From: Xanthomonas translucens pv. cerealis
Lineage (GTDB): Bacteria; Pseudomonadota; Gammaproteobacteria; Xanthomonadales; Xanthomonadaceae
Length of the DNA: 64,000 bases
Reading direction: 5' to 3'
NCBI RefSeq assembly: GCF_006838285.1
Contig: NZ_CP038228.1
Location: 1,612,001 to 1,676,000 of the forward strand
Made by a program: the position numbers and the translations under genes. Each line of letters opens with the position of its first letter. Within the stretch, counting starts at the first letter, position 1. The notes under the pieces are model-generated. The model did no database searches. It was not told where the DNA came from and worked only from the letters and a program-made list of their open reading frames with translations. This document shows positions 17,944-28,175 of the stretch, one piece after another.

Positions 17944-18618
17944 ATGAGTACCGTTTCCAACGACGTTTATTCCAGCCTCGGCTTGACCGGCGCCAGCGCC
18001 GGCAAGACCACTGCCAACAAGTCGTCGTCGCTGAACCAGGCCGACTTCCTGAAGCTGATGACCGAGCAGCTGCAGCACCAGGACCCGCTCAAGCCGATGG
18101 ACAACAGCCAGATGGTGTCGCAGATGGCACAGCTGTCCACCGTGCAGGGCATCGGCGACCTCAACAAGACCGTGACCGCGCTGTCCAGTTCGATGAGCAG
18201 TGACCAGATCCTGCGCGGCGCGCAGCTGGTCGGTCACAAGGTGCTGGTGCCGTCGGCGACGATGCCGCTGGGCAGCGACGGCGGCGCCAACGGCGTGATC
18301 GCCGCGCCCGGCGCCGGCATCGTCAACCTCACCGTCAGCGACGCCAACGGCAACGCGGTCAAGCAGATCAGCGTCAACGCCAGCAAGGCCGGCGAAGTCA
18401 ATTTCAGCTGGGACGGCACCAATAGCGCCGGCACCCGCCTGCCGCCCGGCACTTACGGCGTCAGCGCAACGCTTACCGACAGCAAGGGCACCAACACCGC
18501 GCTGTCTACCTACGTCCAGGCCCCGGTCGAGAGCGCCACCATCGGCTCGGACGGCATCTACCTCGACCTGACCGGGCTGGGCACCGCCCCGCTCGCCAAC
18601 GTGCTCCGCGTCAGCTGA
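17944..18618 (+). CDS. flgD: Hook assembly scaffold FlgD
   Basis: The 224-residue protein has the conserved N-terminal FlgD motif NQADFLKLMTEQLQHQDPLKP (about 29-49) with SQMVSQMAQLSTVQGI, and a C-terminal beta-rich FlgD Ig/Tudor region (about 85-220, including FSWDGTNSAGTRLPPGTYGV). FlgD caps the growing hook and is then removed. It sits between flgC and flgE in the usual order. Confidence 0.95.
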   Translation: MSTVSNDVYSSLGLTGASAGKTTANKSSSLNQADFLKLMTEQLQHQDPLKPMDNSQMVSQMAQLSTVQGIGDLNKTVTALSSSMSSDQILRGAQLVGHKVLVPSATMPLGSDGGANGVIAAPGAGIVNLTVSDANGNAVKQISVNASKAGEVNFSWDGTNSAGTRLPPGTYGVSATLTDSKGTNTALSTYVQAPVESATIGSDGIYLDLTGLGTAPLANVLRVS

Positions 18619-18643
18619 GCCGGCCAATCCACAGGAGTCCATC

Positions 18644-19867
18644 ATGGGTTTCAATACTTCGCTGTCCGGTATCAAAGCGGCCAACTCCGACCTCAACGTC
18701 ACCGCCAACAACATCGCCAACGTCAACACCACCGGCTTCAAGGAATCGCGCGCCGAGTTCGCCGACCTGTTCTCCGCCACCGGCTACGGCCTGGCGCGCA
18801 ATGCGATCGGCGCCGGCGTGCGGGTCAGCAACGTCGCCCAGCAGTTCTCGCAGGGCAATGTCGATCCGACCGGGCGCAACCTGGACATGGCGATCTCCGG
18901 CGACGGCTTTTTCACTCTGACCAACAACGGCGCCAAGGTCTACTCGCGCGCCGGCAACTTCCAGACCGACGAGAACGGCTACGTGGTCAACCCGCAGGGC
19001 GCCAAGCTACAGGTGTTCCCGCCGGCGGCCAACGGCAACGGCTTCGCGGTCGGCACGCTGAGCGATCTGCAGCTGCTGACCACCGACAGTTCGCCCAAGC
19101 AGAGCGAAACGGTGAACCTGATGTTCACCCTGCCCGGCAACGCCAAGACCCCGACCGTTGCCACCTTCAGCCCGAGCGACGCCAACAGCTACAACCATTC
19201 CACCGGCGGCATCACCGTCTACGACTCGCTGGGCGTCAGCCACACCCAGACCTCGTATTTCGTCAAGACCGGCAACGCCAACGAGTGGCAGGTGCACAAC
19301 TATGTCGACGGCACCGCAGTCGGCACCACGAGTACGATCCAGTTCGACGGCAACGGCAAGCTCACCACGCCCGCCGACGGCAGGATCGCGCTGAGTACGT
19401 TCACCCCCAGCACCGGCGCCGGCACCCTCAACCTGACCCTGGACGTGAGCGGCTCGACCCAGTACGGCGAGGCGTTCGCGCTGCGCGACGCGCGCCAGGA
19501 CGGCTACGCCAGCGGCAAGCTCAACTCGATCAGCATCGACGCCAACGGCGTGGTCTTCGCCCGCTATTCCAACAACGCCGACAAGGCGCTGGGCCAGGTG
19601 GCGATGACCAACTTCGTCAACCCGCAGGGGCTGAGCTCGCTCGGCGACAACGTGTGGGCGGAAAGCTCGGCCTCGGGCAATGCCCGCACCGGCGCGCCGG
19701 GAACCTCGGATTTCGGCAGCGTGCAGTCCGGCGCGCTGGAAGCCTCCACCGTCGATCTCACCGAACAGCTGGTCAACATGATCGTCGCGCAACGCAACTT
19801 CCAGGCCAACTCGCAGATGATCTCGACCCAGGATCAGGTCACCCAGACCATCATCAATATTCGTTGA
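18644..19867 (+). CDS. flgE: Flagellar hook protein FlgE
   Basis: The 407-residue hook subunit has conserved ends: GFNTSLSGIKAANSDLNVTANNIANVNTTGF at the start, and a C-terminal MIVAQRNFQANSQMISTQDQ helix with INIR at the end. The centre is the variable exposed hook domain. AGGAG precedes ATG 18644. A long palindromic repeat follows directly after the stop, before flgF, and may limit read-through. Confidence 0.95.
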   Translation: MGFNTSLSGIKAANSDLNVTANNIANVNTTGFKESRAEFADLFSATGYGLARNAIGAGVRVSNVAQQFSQGNVDPTGRNLDMAISGDGFFTLTNNGAKVYSRAGNFQTDENGYVVNPQGAKLQVFPPAANGNGFAVGTLSDLQLLTTDSSPKQSETVNLMFTLPGNAKTPTVATFSPSDANSYNHSTGGITVYDSLGVSHTQTSYFVKTGNANEWQVHNYVDGTAVGTTSTIQFDGNGKLTTPADGRIALSTFTPSTGAGTLNLTLDVSGSTQYGEAFALRDARQDGYASGKLNSISIDANGVVFARYSNNADKALGQVAMTNFVNPQGLSSLGDNVWAESSASGNARTGAPGTSDFGSVQSGALEASTVDLTEQLVNMIVAQRNFQANSQMISTQDQVTQTIINIR

Positions 19868-19874
19868 TGGTGAT

Positions 19875-20002
19875 GTCGGGACCGGGGACCGGGAACCGGG
19901 GACCCGGAAAAGCAAGGGCAGCAGCGGCGGCGCAGTAGCGTCGGCGCGCCGACTTCCACGCTTTTCCGGGTCCCCGGTTCCCGGTCCCCGGTCCCGGCTC
20001 CC
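19875..20002. repeat. GGGACC-rich long palindrome, copy 2, between flgE and flgF
   Basis: The left arm (19875-19921) reads GGGACCGGGGACCGGGAACC and continues into CCGGAAAAGCAAGGGCAG. The right arm (19953-20002) starts CTTTTCCGGGTCCCCGG and ends in repeated GGTCCC units. The arms are nearly perfect inverted complements with a spacer of about 30 bases, so the transcript could form a very stable long hairpin. It begins 8 bases after flgE and ends 12 bases before flgF, inside what is usually one operon. Confidence 0.85.
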
Positions 20003-20013
20003 AGGAGCTCCCG

Positions 20014-20769
20014 ATGGACAAAGCACTCTACGTCGCCATGACCGGCGCCCGCGCTTCGCTGCAGGCGCAGGGCACGGTGTCGCACAATCTGGCCAATGTC
20101 GATACCGCCGGTTTCAAGGCGGCGTTGGCCAATACCGAGGCATTCCGCATCAAGGGCGCCGGTTATCCGTCGCGGATCGATGCGCTGCACATCGACCAGG
20201 GCTTCAACCGCGACGTCGGCGCGCAGCAGGTGACCGGCAATGCGCTGGACGTCTCGCTCAGCGCCGACAACTGGCTGGCGGTGCAGGCCAGCGACGGCAA
20301 GGAGGCGTACACGCGCGGTGGCGAGCTGGCGGTGACCCCGAATGGCCAGCTGGTCACCTCCAGCGGCCGCGCGGTGCTCGACGACCAGGGCAATCCGATG
20401 GCGATCCCGCCGCACCAGTCGCTGGAGATCGGCGAGGACGGCTCGGTGTCGATCGTGCCGCTGGGCGAAGGCCCGCAGGCGATGGCCGTGGTCGGCAAGA
20501 TGAAGGTGGTGCAGGCGCCGGCCGAGCGCCTGGAACGCCGCCCCGACGGGCTGATGCGCAACATCAGCGACGATCCCACCCAGGCCTTCGCCCTGGCCAC
20601 CGGCAGCGCAGTCCACACCGGCGCGCTGGAAGGCAGCAACGTCGATGCGGCCGGCGCGCTGGTACAGATGATCCAGCTGCAGCGCCAGTTCGAGATGCAG
20701 GTGAAGGTGATCAAGCACGGCGACGAGAACGCCCAGTCGGCCAACACCCTGCTGCGCCTGAACGGCTAA
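20014..20769 (+). CDS. flgF: Flagellar basal-body rod protein FlgF
   Basis: The 251-residue rod protein begins DKALYVAMTGARASLQAQGTVSHNLANVDTAGF and ends with the ALVQMIQLQRQFEMQVKVI helix, both typical of FlgF. It belongs to the proximal rod between FlgC and FlgG. An AGGAG site lies just upstream. The gene is separated from flgE by a long palindrome, and from flgG by a 118-base gap that holds a sigma54 promoter. Confidence 0.93.
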   Translation: MDKALYVAMTGARASLQAQGTVSHNLANVDTAGFKAALANTEAFRIKGAGYPSRIDALHIDQGFNRDVGAQQVTGNALDVSLSADNWLAVQASDGKEAYTRGGELAVTPNGQLVTSSGRAVLDDQGNPMAIPPHQSLEIGEDGSVSIVPLGEGPQAMAVVGKMKVVQAPAERLERRPDGLMRNISDDPTQAFALATGSAVHTGALEGSNVDAAGALVQMIQLQRQFEMQVKVIKHGDENAQSANTLLRLNG

Positions 20770-20817
20770 GCCAATTACGCGCGCCGTGCCGCCGCCGCCG
20801 ACAAGCCGGCGCATTTG

Positions 20818-20833
20818 TGGCACGGCACATGCA
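20818..20833 (+). promoter_or_regulatory. sigma54 promoter of flgG
   Basis: TGGCAC (20818-20823), spacer GGCAC, ATGCA (20829-20833). The -24 box is perfect and the -12 box differs at one position (ATGC for TTGC). Transcription would start near 20844, 44 bases before flgG. It could restart transcription of flgG through flgL after the flgE-flgF palindrome. Confidence 0.72.
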
Positions 20834-20887
20834 TCAGTCTCCCTGCCCCTCGCGGATCTCGGGGCCATCATTTAGAGGAATCGGGTC

Positions 20888-21673
20888 ATGAATCAGGCTT
20901 TGTGGGTCGCCAAGACCGGACTGGATGCGCAGCAGACGCGCATGTCGGTCGTGTCCAACAACCTGGCCAACACCAACACCACCGGCTTCAAGCGCGATCG
21001 CGCCAGCTTCGAGGACCTGCTGTACCAACAGGTGCGTCAGCCTGGCGGCGCGACTTCGGCGCAGACGCAGTTGCCTTCGGGCCTGCAGCTGGGTACCGGC
21101 GTGCGCGTGGTGTCCACCTCCAAGGACTTCGAGCAGGGCAATCCGCAGCAGACAGGGCGCGCGCTGGACGTGATGGTCAACGGCCGCGGCTTCTTCGAAG
21201 TGCAGATGCCCGACGGCACCACGGCCTACACCCGCGACGGCAGCTTCCAGATCAATTCGCAGGGCGAGCTGGTCACCAACAGCGGCTATGCGGTGCAGCC
21301 CGGCATTCAGGTCCCGGAAGGCGCGCAGTCGCTGACCATCGGTACCGACGGCACGGTCAGCGTGCAGGTCGCCGGCACCGCCGCGGCGCTGGAGATCGGT
21401 TCGTTGACGCTGAGCGACTTCATCAATCCCTCTGGCCTGCAGGCCAAGGGCGGAAACCTGTATGCGGAAACCGCCGCCTCCGGCCCGGCGCAGAACGGCA
21501 CGCCCGGCCTCAACGGCCTCGGCACCACGGTGCAGGCCTCGCTGGAAGGCAGCAACGTCAACGTGGTCGAGGAGCTGGTCAGCATGATCGAGACCCAGCG
21601 CGCCTACGAGATGAACGCCAAGGCGATCTCCACCACCGATTCGATGCTCGGCTATCTGAACAATAACGTCTGA
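20888..21673 (+). CDS. flgG: Distal rod protein FlgG
   Basis: The 261-residue protein has the family start [34 protein letters not shown] and the C-terminal [22 protein letters not shown] helix. FlgG forms the distal rod that crosses the periplasm. AGAGGAA lies just before ATG 20888. It has its own sigma54 promoter and leads into flgH, flgI and flgJ with short gaps. Confidence 0.95.
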   Translation: MNQALWVAKTGLDAQQTRMSVVSNNLANTNTTGFKRDRASFEDLLYQQVRQPGGATSAQTQLPSGLQLGTGVRVVSTSKDFEQGNPQQTGRALDVMVNGRGFFEVQMPDGTTAYTRDGSFQINSQGELVTNSGYAVQPGIQVPEGAQSLTIGTDGTVSVQVAGTAAALEIGSLTLSDFINPSGLQAKGGNLYAETAASGPAQNGTPGLNGLGTTVQASLEGSNVNVVEELVSMIETQRAYEMNAKAISTTDSMLGYLNNNV

Positions 21674-21699
21674 TCCCGACACTTCTTCTGGAAACCGCC

Positions 21700-22401
21700 A
21701 TGTCGCGTCTGTCCTGCTTCTCTCTCACCACTGCGCTGGTCCTACCCGTGCTGCTCGGCGGCTGCGCCGGCCTCGGCGTCGCCGCCGGCGACGTGCGCCC
21801 GTACGCGCCGATGGCGCCGATTGTGCCGGTGGTGGCGCAGGCCGCGCCGCCCAGCGCCGGCGCGATCTATGCCGCAGGCCCGGGCCTGTCGCTATATTCG
21901 GACCGGCGCGCGCGCGATGTCGGCGATCTGCTGACGATCACCCTGGTCGAAAGCACCAACGCCAGCACCACCGCCAACACCAGCATCACCAAGAAGGACG
22001 CGGTGACGATGGCCACGCCGACCCTGCTCGGCGCGCCGCTGACGATCAACGGTGTCAACCTGCTCAACAATTCCACCAGCGGCGACCGCAGCTTCGCCGG
22101 CAAGGGCAACACTGCGCAGAGCAACAACATGCAGGGCAGCATCACCGTGACCGTGATGCAGCGCCTGCCCAACGGCAACCTGGTGATCCAGGGGCAGAAG
22201 AACCTGCGCCTGAACCAGGGCGACGAGCTGGTGCAGGTGCAAGGCATCGTCCGCGCCGCCGACATCTCCCCGGACAACACCATTCCTTCCAGCAAGGTCG
22301 CCGACGCGCGGATCGCCTACGGCGGCCGCGGCGCCGTCGCCCAATCCAACGCGATGGGCTGGCTGAGCCGCTTCTTCAACTCGCGCATTTCGCCGTACTG
22401 A
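21700..22401 (+). CDS. flgH: L-ring lipoprotein FlgH
   Basis: The 233-residue precursor has a lipoprotein signal ending in LLGGC (Cys22) for lipid attachment. The family core follows: [22 protein letters not shown] and the C-terminal [30 protein letters not shown]. FlgH forms the outer-membrane bushing of the rod. It lies 26 bases after flgG and 8 bases before flgI. Confidence 0.95.
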   Translation: MSRLSCFSLTTALVLPVLLGGCAGLGVAAGDVRPYAPMAPIVPVVAQAAPPSAGAIYAAGPGLSLYSDRRARDVGDLLTITLVESTNASTTANTSITKKDAVTMATPTLLGAPLTINGVNLLNNSTSGDRSFAGKGNTAQSNNMQGSITVTVMQRLPNGNLVIQGQKNLRLNQGDELVQVQGIVRAADISPDNTIPSSKVADARIAYGGRGAVAQSNAMGWLSRFFNSRISPY

Positions 22402-22409
22402 GGCCCACC

Positions 22410-23528
22410 ATGAACCTTCTGTCCCTGACCTGCCGCTTGCTAACCGCGTTCGCGCTGTGCGCCGGCATGGCCGCCCCGGCCGCCGCCGAACGCATCAAGG
22501 ACCTGGCCCAGGTCGGCGGCGTGCGCGGCAACGCGCTGGTCGGCTACGGCCTGGTGGTCGGCCTGGACGGCAGCGGCGACCGCACCAGCCAGGCGCCCTT
22601 CACCGTGCAGAGCCTGAAGAACATGCTCGGCGAACTGGGCGTCAATGTTCCGTCGAACGTCAATCCGCAGCTGAAGAACGTGGCCGCGGTGGCGATCCAC
22701 GCCGAACTGCCGCCGTTCGCCAAGCCCGGCCAGCCGATCGACATCACCGTGTCCTCGATCGGCAACGCGGTCTCGCTGCGCGGCGGCTCGCTGCTGATGG
22801 CGCCGCTGAAGGGCGCCGACGGCCAAGTTTACGCGATCGCCCAGGGCAGCCTGATCGTCGGCGGCTTCGGCGCGCAGGGCAAGGACGGCTCGCGGATCTC
22901 GGTCAACGTGCCCAGCGTCGGCCGCATCCCCAACGGCGCGACGGTGGAGCGTGCGCTGCCGGACGTGTTCGGCAGCAGCGGTGAGATCACCCTGAACCTG
23001 CACCAGAACGATTTCACCACGGTGTCGCGGATGGTCGCGGCGCTGGAGAGCACCTTCGGCCCGGGCAGCGCGCATGCGGTCGATGGCGGCACCGTGGCGG
23101 TGCGCTCGCCCACCGACCCGAGCGCGCGCATCGGCCTGCTGGCGCGAATCGAGAACGTGGAACTGTCGCCGGGCGCGGCGCCGGCCAAGGTGGTGGTCAA
23201 CGCCCGCACCGGCACCGTGGTCATCGGCGCGCAGGTGCGGGTCAGCCCCGCGGCGATCTCGCACGGCTCGCTGACCGTCACCATCAGCGAAGGCACCCAG
23301 GTCAGCCAGCCCAACGCACTGAGCAACGGCCAGACCGTGGCCGCGCCGAAATCGACCATCACCGCCACCAACGAAGGCAGCCGTATGTTCAAGTTCGAGG
23401 GCGGCACCTCGCTGGACCAGATCGTACGCGCGGTCAACGAAGTCGGCGCCGCGCCGGGCGACCTGATCGCGATCCTGGAAGCACTGAAGCAGGCCGGCGC
23501 GCTGAGCGCGGAGCTGGAGGTGATCTGA
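22410..23528 (+). CDS. flgI: P-ring protein FlgI
   Basis: The 372-residue precursor has a Sec signal peptide ([24 protein letters not shown], cut before AERIKDL) and the strongly conserved FlgI start [29 protein letters not shown]. The end [16 protein letters not shown] is also typical. It assembles around the rod in the peptidoglycan layer with help from FlgA. One base separates it from flgJ. Confidence 0.96.
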   Translation: MNLLSLTCRLLTAFALCAGMAAPAAAERIKDLAQVGGVRGNALVGYGLVVGLDGSGDRTSQAPFTVQSLKNMLGELGVNVPSNVNPQLKNVAAVAIHAELPPFAKPGQPIDITVSSIGNAVSLRGGSLLMAPLKGADGQVYAIAQGSLIVGGFGAQGKDGSRISVNVPSVGRIPNGATVERALPDVFGSSGEITLNLHQNDFTTVSRMVAALESTFGPGSAHAVDGGTVAVRSPTDPSARIGLLARIENVELSPGAAPAKVVVNARTGTVVIGAQVRVSPAAISHGSLTVTISEGTQVSQPNALSNGQTVAAPKSTITATNEGSRMFKFEGGTSLDQIVRAVNEVGAAPGDLIAILEALKQAGALSAELEVI

Positions 23529-23529
23529 C

Positions 23530-24753
23530 ATGCGTATCTCGGCCTCTCCCATCGAACTGAACCCGACCACCCAGAACGATCCCGCGCGGATCGACAAGGT
23601 GTCGCGCCAGTTGGAAGGACAGTTCGCGAACCTGCTCGTGAAGAGCATGCGTGACGCCAGCTTTGGCGATTCCCTGTTCCCGGGCGAGAACCAGACGTTT
23701 CGCGACATGTACGACAAGCAGATGGCCAAGGCGCTCACCGAGGGCAAGGGGCTGGGCCTGGCGGGGATGATCGCCAAGCAGCTGGGCGGCGGCAAAAGCG
23801 CCGACGCCCCGGCCACCAACACCTCGATCGGTGCCGCGCAGGCCGCCAAGGCGTATTCGCTGGTATCCGCCCAGGGCGGCGCCGCCGGCAATCCGGCGAC
23901 CGCCGGCGCCGCAGCGCTGGCCGATACCGGTGCCGCGGTTGGCGCCAGCGCCTGGCGCGGCATGGACGCGGGGGATGCGCCGCAGCACCAGGTCGCGCGC
24001 GTGCTCGACCTGATCGCCGGCCGCGAGAGCAGCGCCATGCACGACGCGATCGGCAGCAACCCGGCCGACGGCAGCGCCAGCGTGGCGTGGACCGGCGCCG
24101 ACGACCGCTGGTCGGATCTGGCGGCGACGGCAGGCGCCGACGCCAGCAGCAGCATCGACGCCAGCGCCACCGCCGCCGCCAAGGCCGCCGCGGCCAGCCT
24201 CGGCGAGCGCACCCCGGAAGGCTTCGTCGCGCAGATCTGGACCCACGCGCAGAAGGCCGCCAAGGAACTGGGCGTGGATGCGCGGGCGCTGGTCGCGCAG
24301 GCCGCGCTGGAGACTGGCTGGGGACGCCGCGGCATTTCCCGCGGCGACGGCGCCAGCTCCAACAACTTGTTCGGGATCAAGGCCACCGGCTGGAGCGGCG
24401 AGCGCGTCACCACCGGCACCCACGAGTACGTCGATGGGGTCAAGCAGTCGCAGACCGCCGATTTCCGCGCCTACGCCTCGCCGGCCGAGAGCTTCGCCGA
24501 CTACGTGCGCCTGCTGAAGACCAATCCGCGCTACCAGCAGGCGCTCAATGCCGGCACCAATATCCGCGGTTTCGCCCAGGGCCTGCAGCGTGCCGGCTAC
24601 GCCACCGATCCTTCCTACGCGGCCAAGATCGCCGCGATCGCCGGCGGCCCGACCATCGGCCGCGCCGTCGCGGCGATCGGCAATGCCGCCGCCAGCGGCC
24701 TCGAGCGCGCGTTCGCCAGCACCTCCGATCCCTCCAGCAGCGCGTTGCGCTGA
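23530..24753 (+). CDS. flgJ: Rod-cap protein and peptidoglycan hydrolase FlgJ
   Basis: The 407-residue protein has an N-terminal rod-binding domain (about 15-85, with FANLLVKSMRDASFGDSLF), a long Ala-rich linker of about 130 residues, and a C-terminal glucosaminidase domain (about 235-380). The likely catalytic acid is Glu261 in AQAALETGWGRR. FlgJ scaffolds rod growth and cuts peptidoglycan. The linker is longer than in the roughly 315-residue enteric proteins and is low in complexity. Confidence 0.93.
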   Translation: MRISASPIELNPTTQNDPARIDKVSRQLEGQFANLLVKSMRDASFGDSLFPGENQTFRDMYDKQMAKALTEGKGLGLAGMIAKQLGGGKSADAPATNTSIGAAQAAKAYSLVSAQGGAAGNPATAGAAALADTGAAVGASAWRGMDAGDAPQHQVARVLDLIAGRESSAMHDAIGSNPADGSASVAWTGADDRWSDLAATAGADASSSIDASATAAAKAAAASLGERTPEGFVAQIWTHAQKAAKELGVDARALVAQAALETGWGRRGISRGDGASSNNLFGIKATGWSGERVTTGTHEYVDGVKQSQTADFRAYASPAESFADYVRLLKTNPRYQQALNAGTNIRGFAQGLQRAGYATDPSYAAKIAAIAGGPTIGRAVAAIGNAAASGLERAFASTSDPSSSALR

Positions 24754-24764
24754 GGTAGCCGCCC

Positions 24765-26639
24765 ATGTCCGTCCTTTCCACCGGCACCAGCGCCCTCATC
24801 GCCTTCCAGCGCGCCTTGGCGACGGTGAGCCACAACGTCGCCAACATCAATACCGACGGCTACAGCCGGCAGCGCGTCGCGTTCGCGACCACCACGCCAA
24901 CCCAGTACGGCTCGGACTACATCGGCAACGGTACCAAGATCACCGACATCTCCCGCGTCGCCGACCAGTTGGCGACCTCGCGGCTGCTGGACAGCGGCGG
25001 CGAACTGGCGCGGCTGAAGCAGCTGTCGAGCCTGTCCGACCGCGTCGACGGGCTGTTCTCCGACAAAGCCACCAACATCTCCGGGCAGTGGTCGAACTTC
25101 TTCGACGCTACCAGCGGGTTGTCGTCCAACGCCTCGGCCACCGCCAGCCGGCAGAACCTGCTGGACAACGGCAACTCGCTGGTGACCCGCTTCAAGCAGC
25201 TCAACGGTCAGATGGACGCGCTCGGCAACGAGGTCAACAACGGCCTGCTGTCCGCCACCACCGAAGCCAACCGCCTGGCCGGCGAGATCGCCAAGATCAA
25301 CGGCCAGATCGGCGGCGACGCCAGCTCGGCCGCGCCGGACCTGCTCGACCGGCGCGATGCGCTGATCACCCAACTGGTGGGCTACACCGGCGGCAGCGCG
25401 GTGCAGCAGGACGGCGGCGCAATCAACGTCTACACCGAAGGCGGCCAGGCGCTGGTGGTCGGCACCACCGCCTCCACCCTCACCACGGCCACCGATCCCT
25501 ACCAGCCCGGACGCCTGCAGGTCGCACTGAAGGCGCAAGGCGCCACCATCACCCTGGGCAACAGCGCGCTGGGCGGACAGATCGGCGGCCTGATCGGGTT
25601 CCGCAGCAGCGTGCTGGATCCGACCAAGGCCGAACTGGGCCGCATCGCCACCGGCCTGGCGGTCAGCTACAACCAGCAGCACAAGGCCGGCGTGGACCTG
25701 TACGGCAACCTCGGCAGCGATTTCTTCTCGCTGTCCGCGCCAAACGTCAACGCCAACGCCGCCAACACCGGCAGCGCCAGCTTCAGCGCCAGCGTCGGCG
25801 ACCTGAGCAAGCTCGACGGGCAGAACCTGCTGCTGAAGTTCGACGGCAGCAGCTGGACCGCCAGACACGCCGACACCGGCGCCAGCGTGACCATGACCGG
25901 CAGCGGCAGCAGCACCGATCCGTTCGTGGTCAACGGCGTGAGCCTGCAGCTGTCAGGCACCGGCGCGGCCGGCGACACGTTTCTGCTGCAGCCCACCGCC
26001 AACGCGGTCACCGGCCTGGCGGTAGCGATCACCGACCCGTCGCGCATCGCCGCGGCCACCCCGATCGCCGCCAGCGCCGACCTGGACAACCTCGGCACCG
26101 GCAAGGTCAGCAACGTCCGCGCCACCAATGCCGGCAATGCCAATTTGCTGACGCCCGCCAGCATCGCCTTCATCGACGCCAACCAGTACACGATCGACGG
26201 CTCCGGCCCGTTCGCCTATACCGCCGGGCAGACCATCAGCGCTAACGGCTGGAGCATGACACTGGATGGCGCGCCGGCCGCCGGCGACACCTTTGCGGTG
26301 AAACCCACCGGCGCCGGCTCCAGCAACAACGGCAACGCCCTGACCCTGTCCAATCTGGACGATGCCAAGGCGTTCAACGGCGGCACCATCACCCTCAACG
26401 GCGCGGTGTCCGGGTTGACCACCACGATCGGCTCGGCTGCGCGGCAGGCGAGCTACGCAGCCGATGCGCAGGACGTGATCCACACCAGCGCGCAGGACGC
26501 GCGCGACTCGGTCTCCGGCGTCAACCTCGACGAAGAGGCCTCGGACATGCTGCGCCTGCAGCAGGCTTACCAGGCCGCCTCGCAACTGATCTCCACCGCC
26601 GACACGATGTTCCAGTCCATCCTGGGTGCGATCCGATGA
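24765..26639 (+). CDS. flgK: Hook-filament junction protein FlgK
   Basis: The 624-residue protein has the FlgK N-terminus (STGTSALIAFQRALATVSHNVANINTDGYSRQ) and the C-terminal SGVNLDEEASDMLRLQQAYQAASQLISTADTMF helix. The centre (about 330-560) is Ala/Gly/Thr-rich and variable. It is the first junction protein above the hook and an export client of FlgN. Its end overlaps flgL by four bases (ATGA). Confidence 0.95.
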   Translation: MSVLSTGTSALIAFQRALATVSHNVANINTDGYSRQRVAFATTTPTQYGSDYIGNGTKITDISRVADQLATSRLLDSGGELARLKQLSSLSDRVDGLFSDKATNISGQWSNFFDATSGLSSNASATASRQNLLDNGNSLVTRFKQLNGQMDALGNEVNNGLLSATTEANRLAGEIAKINGQIGGDASSAAPDLLDRRDALITQLVGYTGGSAVQQDGGAINVYTEGGQALVVGTTASTLTTATDPYQPGRLQVALKAQGATITLGNSALGGQIGGLIGFRSSVLDPTKAELGRIATGLAVSYNQQHKAGVDLYGNLGSDFFSLSAPNVNANAANTGSASFSASVGDLSKLDGQNLLLKFDGSSWTARHADTGASVTMTGSGSSTDPFVVNGVSLQLSGTGAAGDTFLLQPTANAVTGLAVAITDPSRIAAATPIAASADLDNLGTGKVSNVRATNAGNANLLTPASIAFIDANQYTIDGSGPFAYTAGQTISANGWSMTLDGAPAAGDTFAVKPTGAGSSNNGNALTLSNLDDAKAFNGGTITLNGAVSGLTTTIGSAARQASYAADAQDVIHTSAQDARDSVSGVNLDEEASDMLRLQQAYQAASQLISTADTMFQSILGAIR

Positions 26640-27841
26640 GCAACCGTATCTCCACCGGCATGATGTTCAACCAATCGGTCAACACCATGCTGGGCAAGCA
26701 GGCCAAGATCTCGCACCTGGAGCAGCAACTGGCGACCGGCCAGCGCCTGGTCACCGCCGCCGACGATCCGGTCGCCTCCGGCACCGCGGTCAACCTGGAC
26801 CGCGCTGTGGCCGAACTGGAGCGTTTCGGCCAGAACGCCAACAATGTGCAGAACCGCCTGGGCCTGCAGGAAAACGCGCTGTCGCAGGCCGGCGACCTGA
26901 TGGCACGGGTCAACGAATTGACCGTGCAGGCAAACAGCTCGGCGTTGACCACGGACAACCGCAAGGCGATCGCCTCCGAACTCAAGTCGCTGCACGCCGG
27001 CCTGCTCAGCCTGTCAAACAGCACCGACGGCAGCGGCCGCTACCTGTTCGCCGGCGCCGCCGACGACGCCGCGCCGTTCGCGATGGTCAACGGCAAAGTC
27101 GTCTACAGCGGCGACCAGACCCAGCGCAGCGTTGAGGTAGCCGCCGATACCCAGGTCGCCGATGCCCTGCCCGGTAGCGAGATCTTCATGCGCATCCGTA
27201 CCGGCGACGGCACCGTCGATGCGCATCCGGCCAGCACCAATACCGGCACCGGACTGTTGCTGGACTTCAGCCGCGACTCCGGCGCTGGCGGTTGGAACGG
27301 CGGCAGCTACAGCGTCGCCTTCACCGCCACCGACACATATGAAGTGCGCGACGGCAGCGGCAGCGTGGTCAAGACCGGCACCTACGCCGCTGGCGAAGAT
27401 GTCAGCTTCGGCGGCCTGAAGATGCGCCTGGACGGCGCGCCGGCGGTCGGCGACAGCTTCCAGATCGGCGCCTCGACCAACAAGGACGTGTTCTCCACCA
27501 TCACGACCCTGGCCAATGCGCTGAGCACCGACCCGCTCACCGCCAGCGACAAGGCTTCGCTGCAGAACACCTTGCAGTCGTCGATGCGTGACATCAGCCA
27601 GGCCTCGGCGAAGATGATCGACGCGCGTGCATCCGGCGGCGCGCAACTGGCCGCGCTCGACAACGCCGCCGAGCTGCGCGCCTCCAACGAAGTGACGCTG
27701 AAGACCACACTATCCTCGCTACGCGACCTGGACTACGCCGATGCGATCGGCCAATACCAGTTGGAACAGGCCGCGCTCAAGTCGGCGCAAACCGTCTTTA
27801 CCCGCATGCAGTCGATGTCGCTGTTCAACATGCTCCGTTGA
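26636..27841 (+). CDS. flgL: Hook-filament junction protein FlgL
   Basis: The 401-residue, flagellin-related protein has the FlgL start RISTGMMFNQSVNTMLGKQAKISHLEQQLATGQRLVTAADDPVA and ends DYADAIGQYQLEQAALKSAQTVFTRMQSMSLFNMLR. It is the second junction protein, between FlgK and the filament. It overlaps flgK (ATGA, 26636-26639) and ends just before a strong terminator. Confidence 0.95.
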   Translation: MSNRISTGMMFNQSVNTMLGKQAKISHLEQQLATGQRLVTAADDPVASGTAVNLDRAVAELERFGQNANNVQNRLGLQENALSQAGDLMARVNELTVQANSSALTTDNRKAIASELKSLHAGLLSLSNSTDGSGRYLFAGAADDAAPFAMVNGKVVYSGDQTQRSVEVAADTQVADALPGSEIFMRIRTGDGTVDAHPASTNTGTGLLLDFSRDSGAGGWNGGSYSVAFTATDTYEVRDGSGSVVKTGTYAAGEDVSFGGLKMRLDGAPAVGDSFQIGASTNKDVFSTITTLANALSTDPLTASDKASLQNTLQSSMRDISQASAKMIDARASGGAQLAALDNAAELRASNEVTLKTTLSSLRDLDYADAIGQYQLEQAALKSAQTVFTRMQSMSLFNMLR

Positions 27842-27859
27842 TCCTCGATTCCACTGCAT

Positions 27860-27905
27860 AAAGCGAAGGCCCGCAGCGCGGCAGCACTGGCGGGCGTTTT
27901 GCTTT
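27860..27905 (+). terminator. Rho-independent terminator after flgL
   Basis: An inner stem GCCCGC (27869-27874) pairs with GCGGGC (27890-27895), closed outside by AAAGC (27860-27864) with GCTTT (27901-27905). TTTT (27897-27900) and TTT (27903-27905) runs lie on the right side. It lies 19 bases after the flgL stop and separates flgL from fliC transcription. Confidence 0.7.
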
Positions 27906-27957
27906 ATACCGAGTTCGTCATCGCCGCCAGGGCTTGGAAGCGTCACCTGCGCAGCGC

Positions 27958-27984
27958 TAAAGTTTGGAAAAGCGCGGCCGAAAC
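27958..27984 (+). promoter_or_regulatory. sigma28 promoter of fliC
   Basis: TAAAGTTT (27958-27965), an 11-base spacer, then GCCGAAAC (27977-27984). The -35 box is a perfect sigma28 match and the -10 box matches at 6 of 8. The predicted start near 27991 leaves an untranslated leader of about 185 bases before the fliC ATG, in which no gene is supported. Confidence 0.88.
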
Positions 27985-28175
27985 AAGCTCTTCGCCGCGA
28001 GTGCCACAGGCTACCGGTTCGCCGCATCGCGATAATTTCCGCAGCGAATCGCTAAAGGTTCTTGACATCGCGCCGTTACTTATCTCAGCAGCGGCAACGG
28101 CCAATTGATGGCCCCCCTGCGGAGGCTCCAGGCACCGATGGGTTGCCGGATAAATCGCTTAGAGGAGATATCAAA

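Noticed and set aside
27985..28175. sigma54 promoter before fliC (AGGCAC at about 28130)
   Set aside because: The distance to TTGC is 7 and not 5 bases, whereas a strong sigma28 promoter lies upstream.
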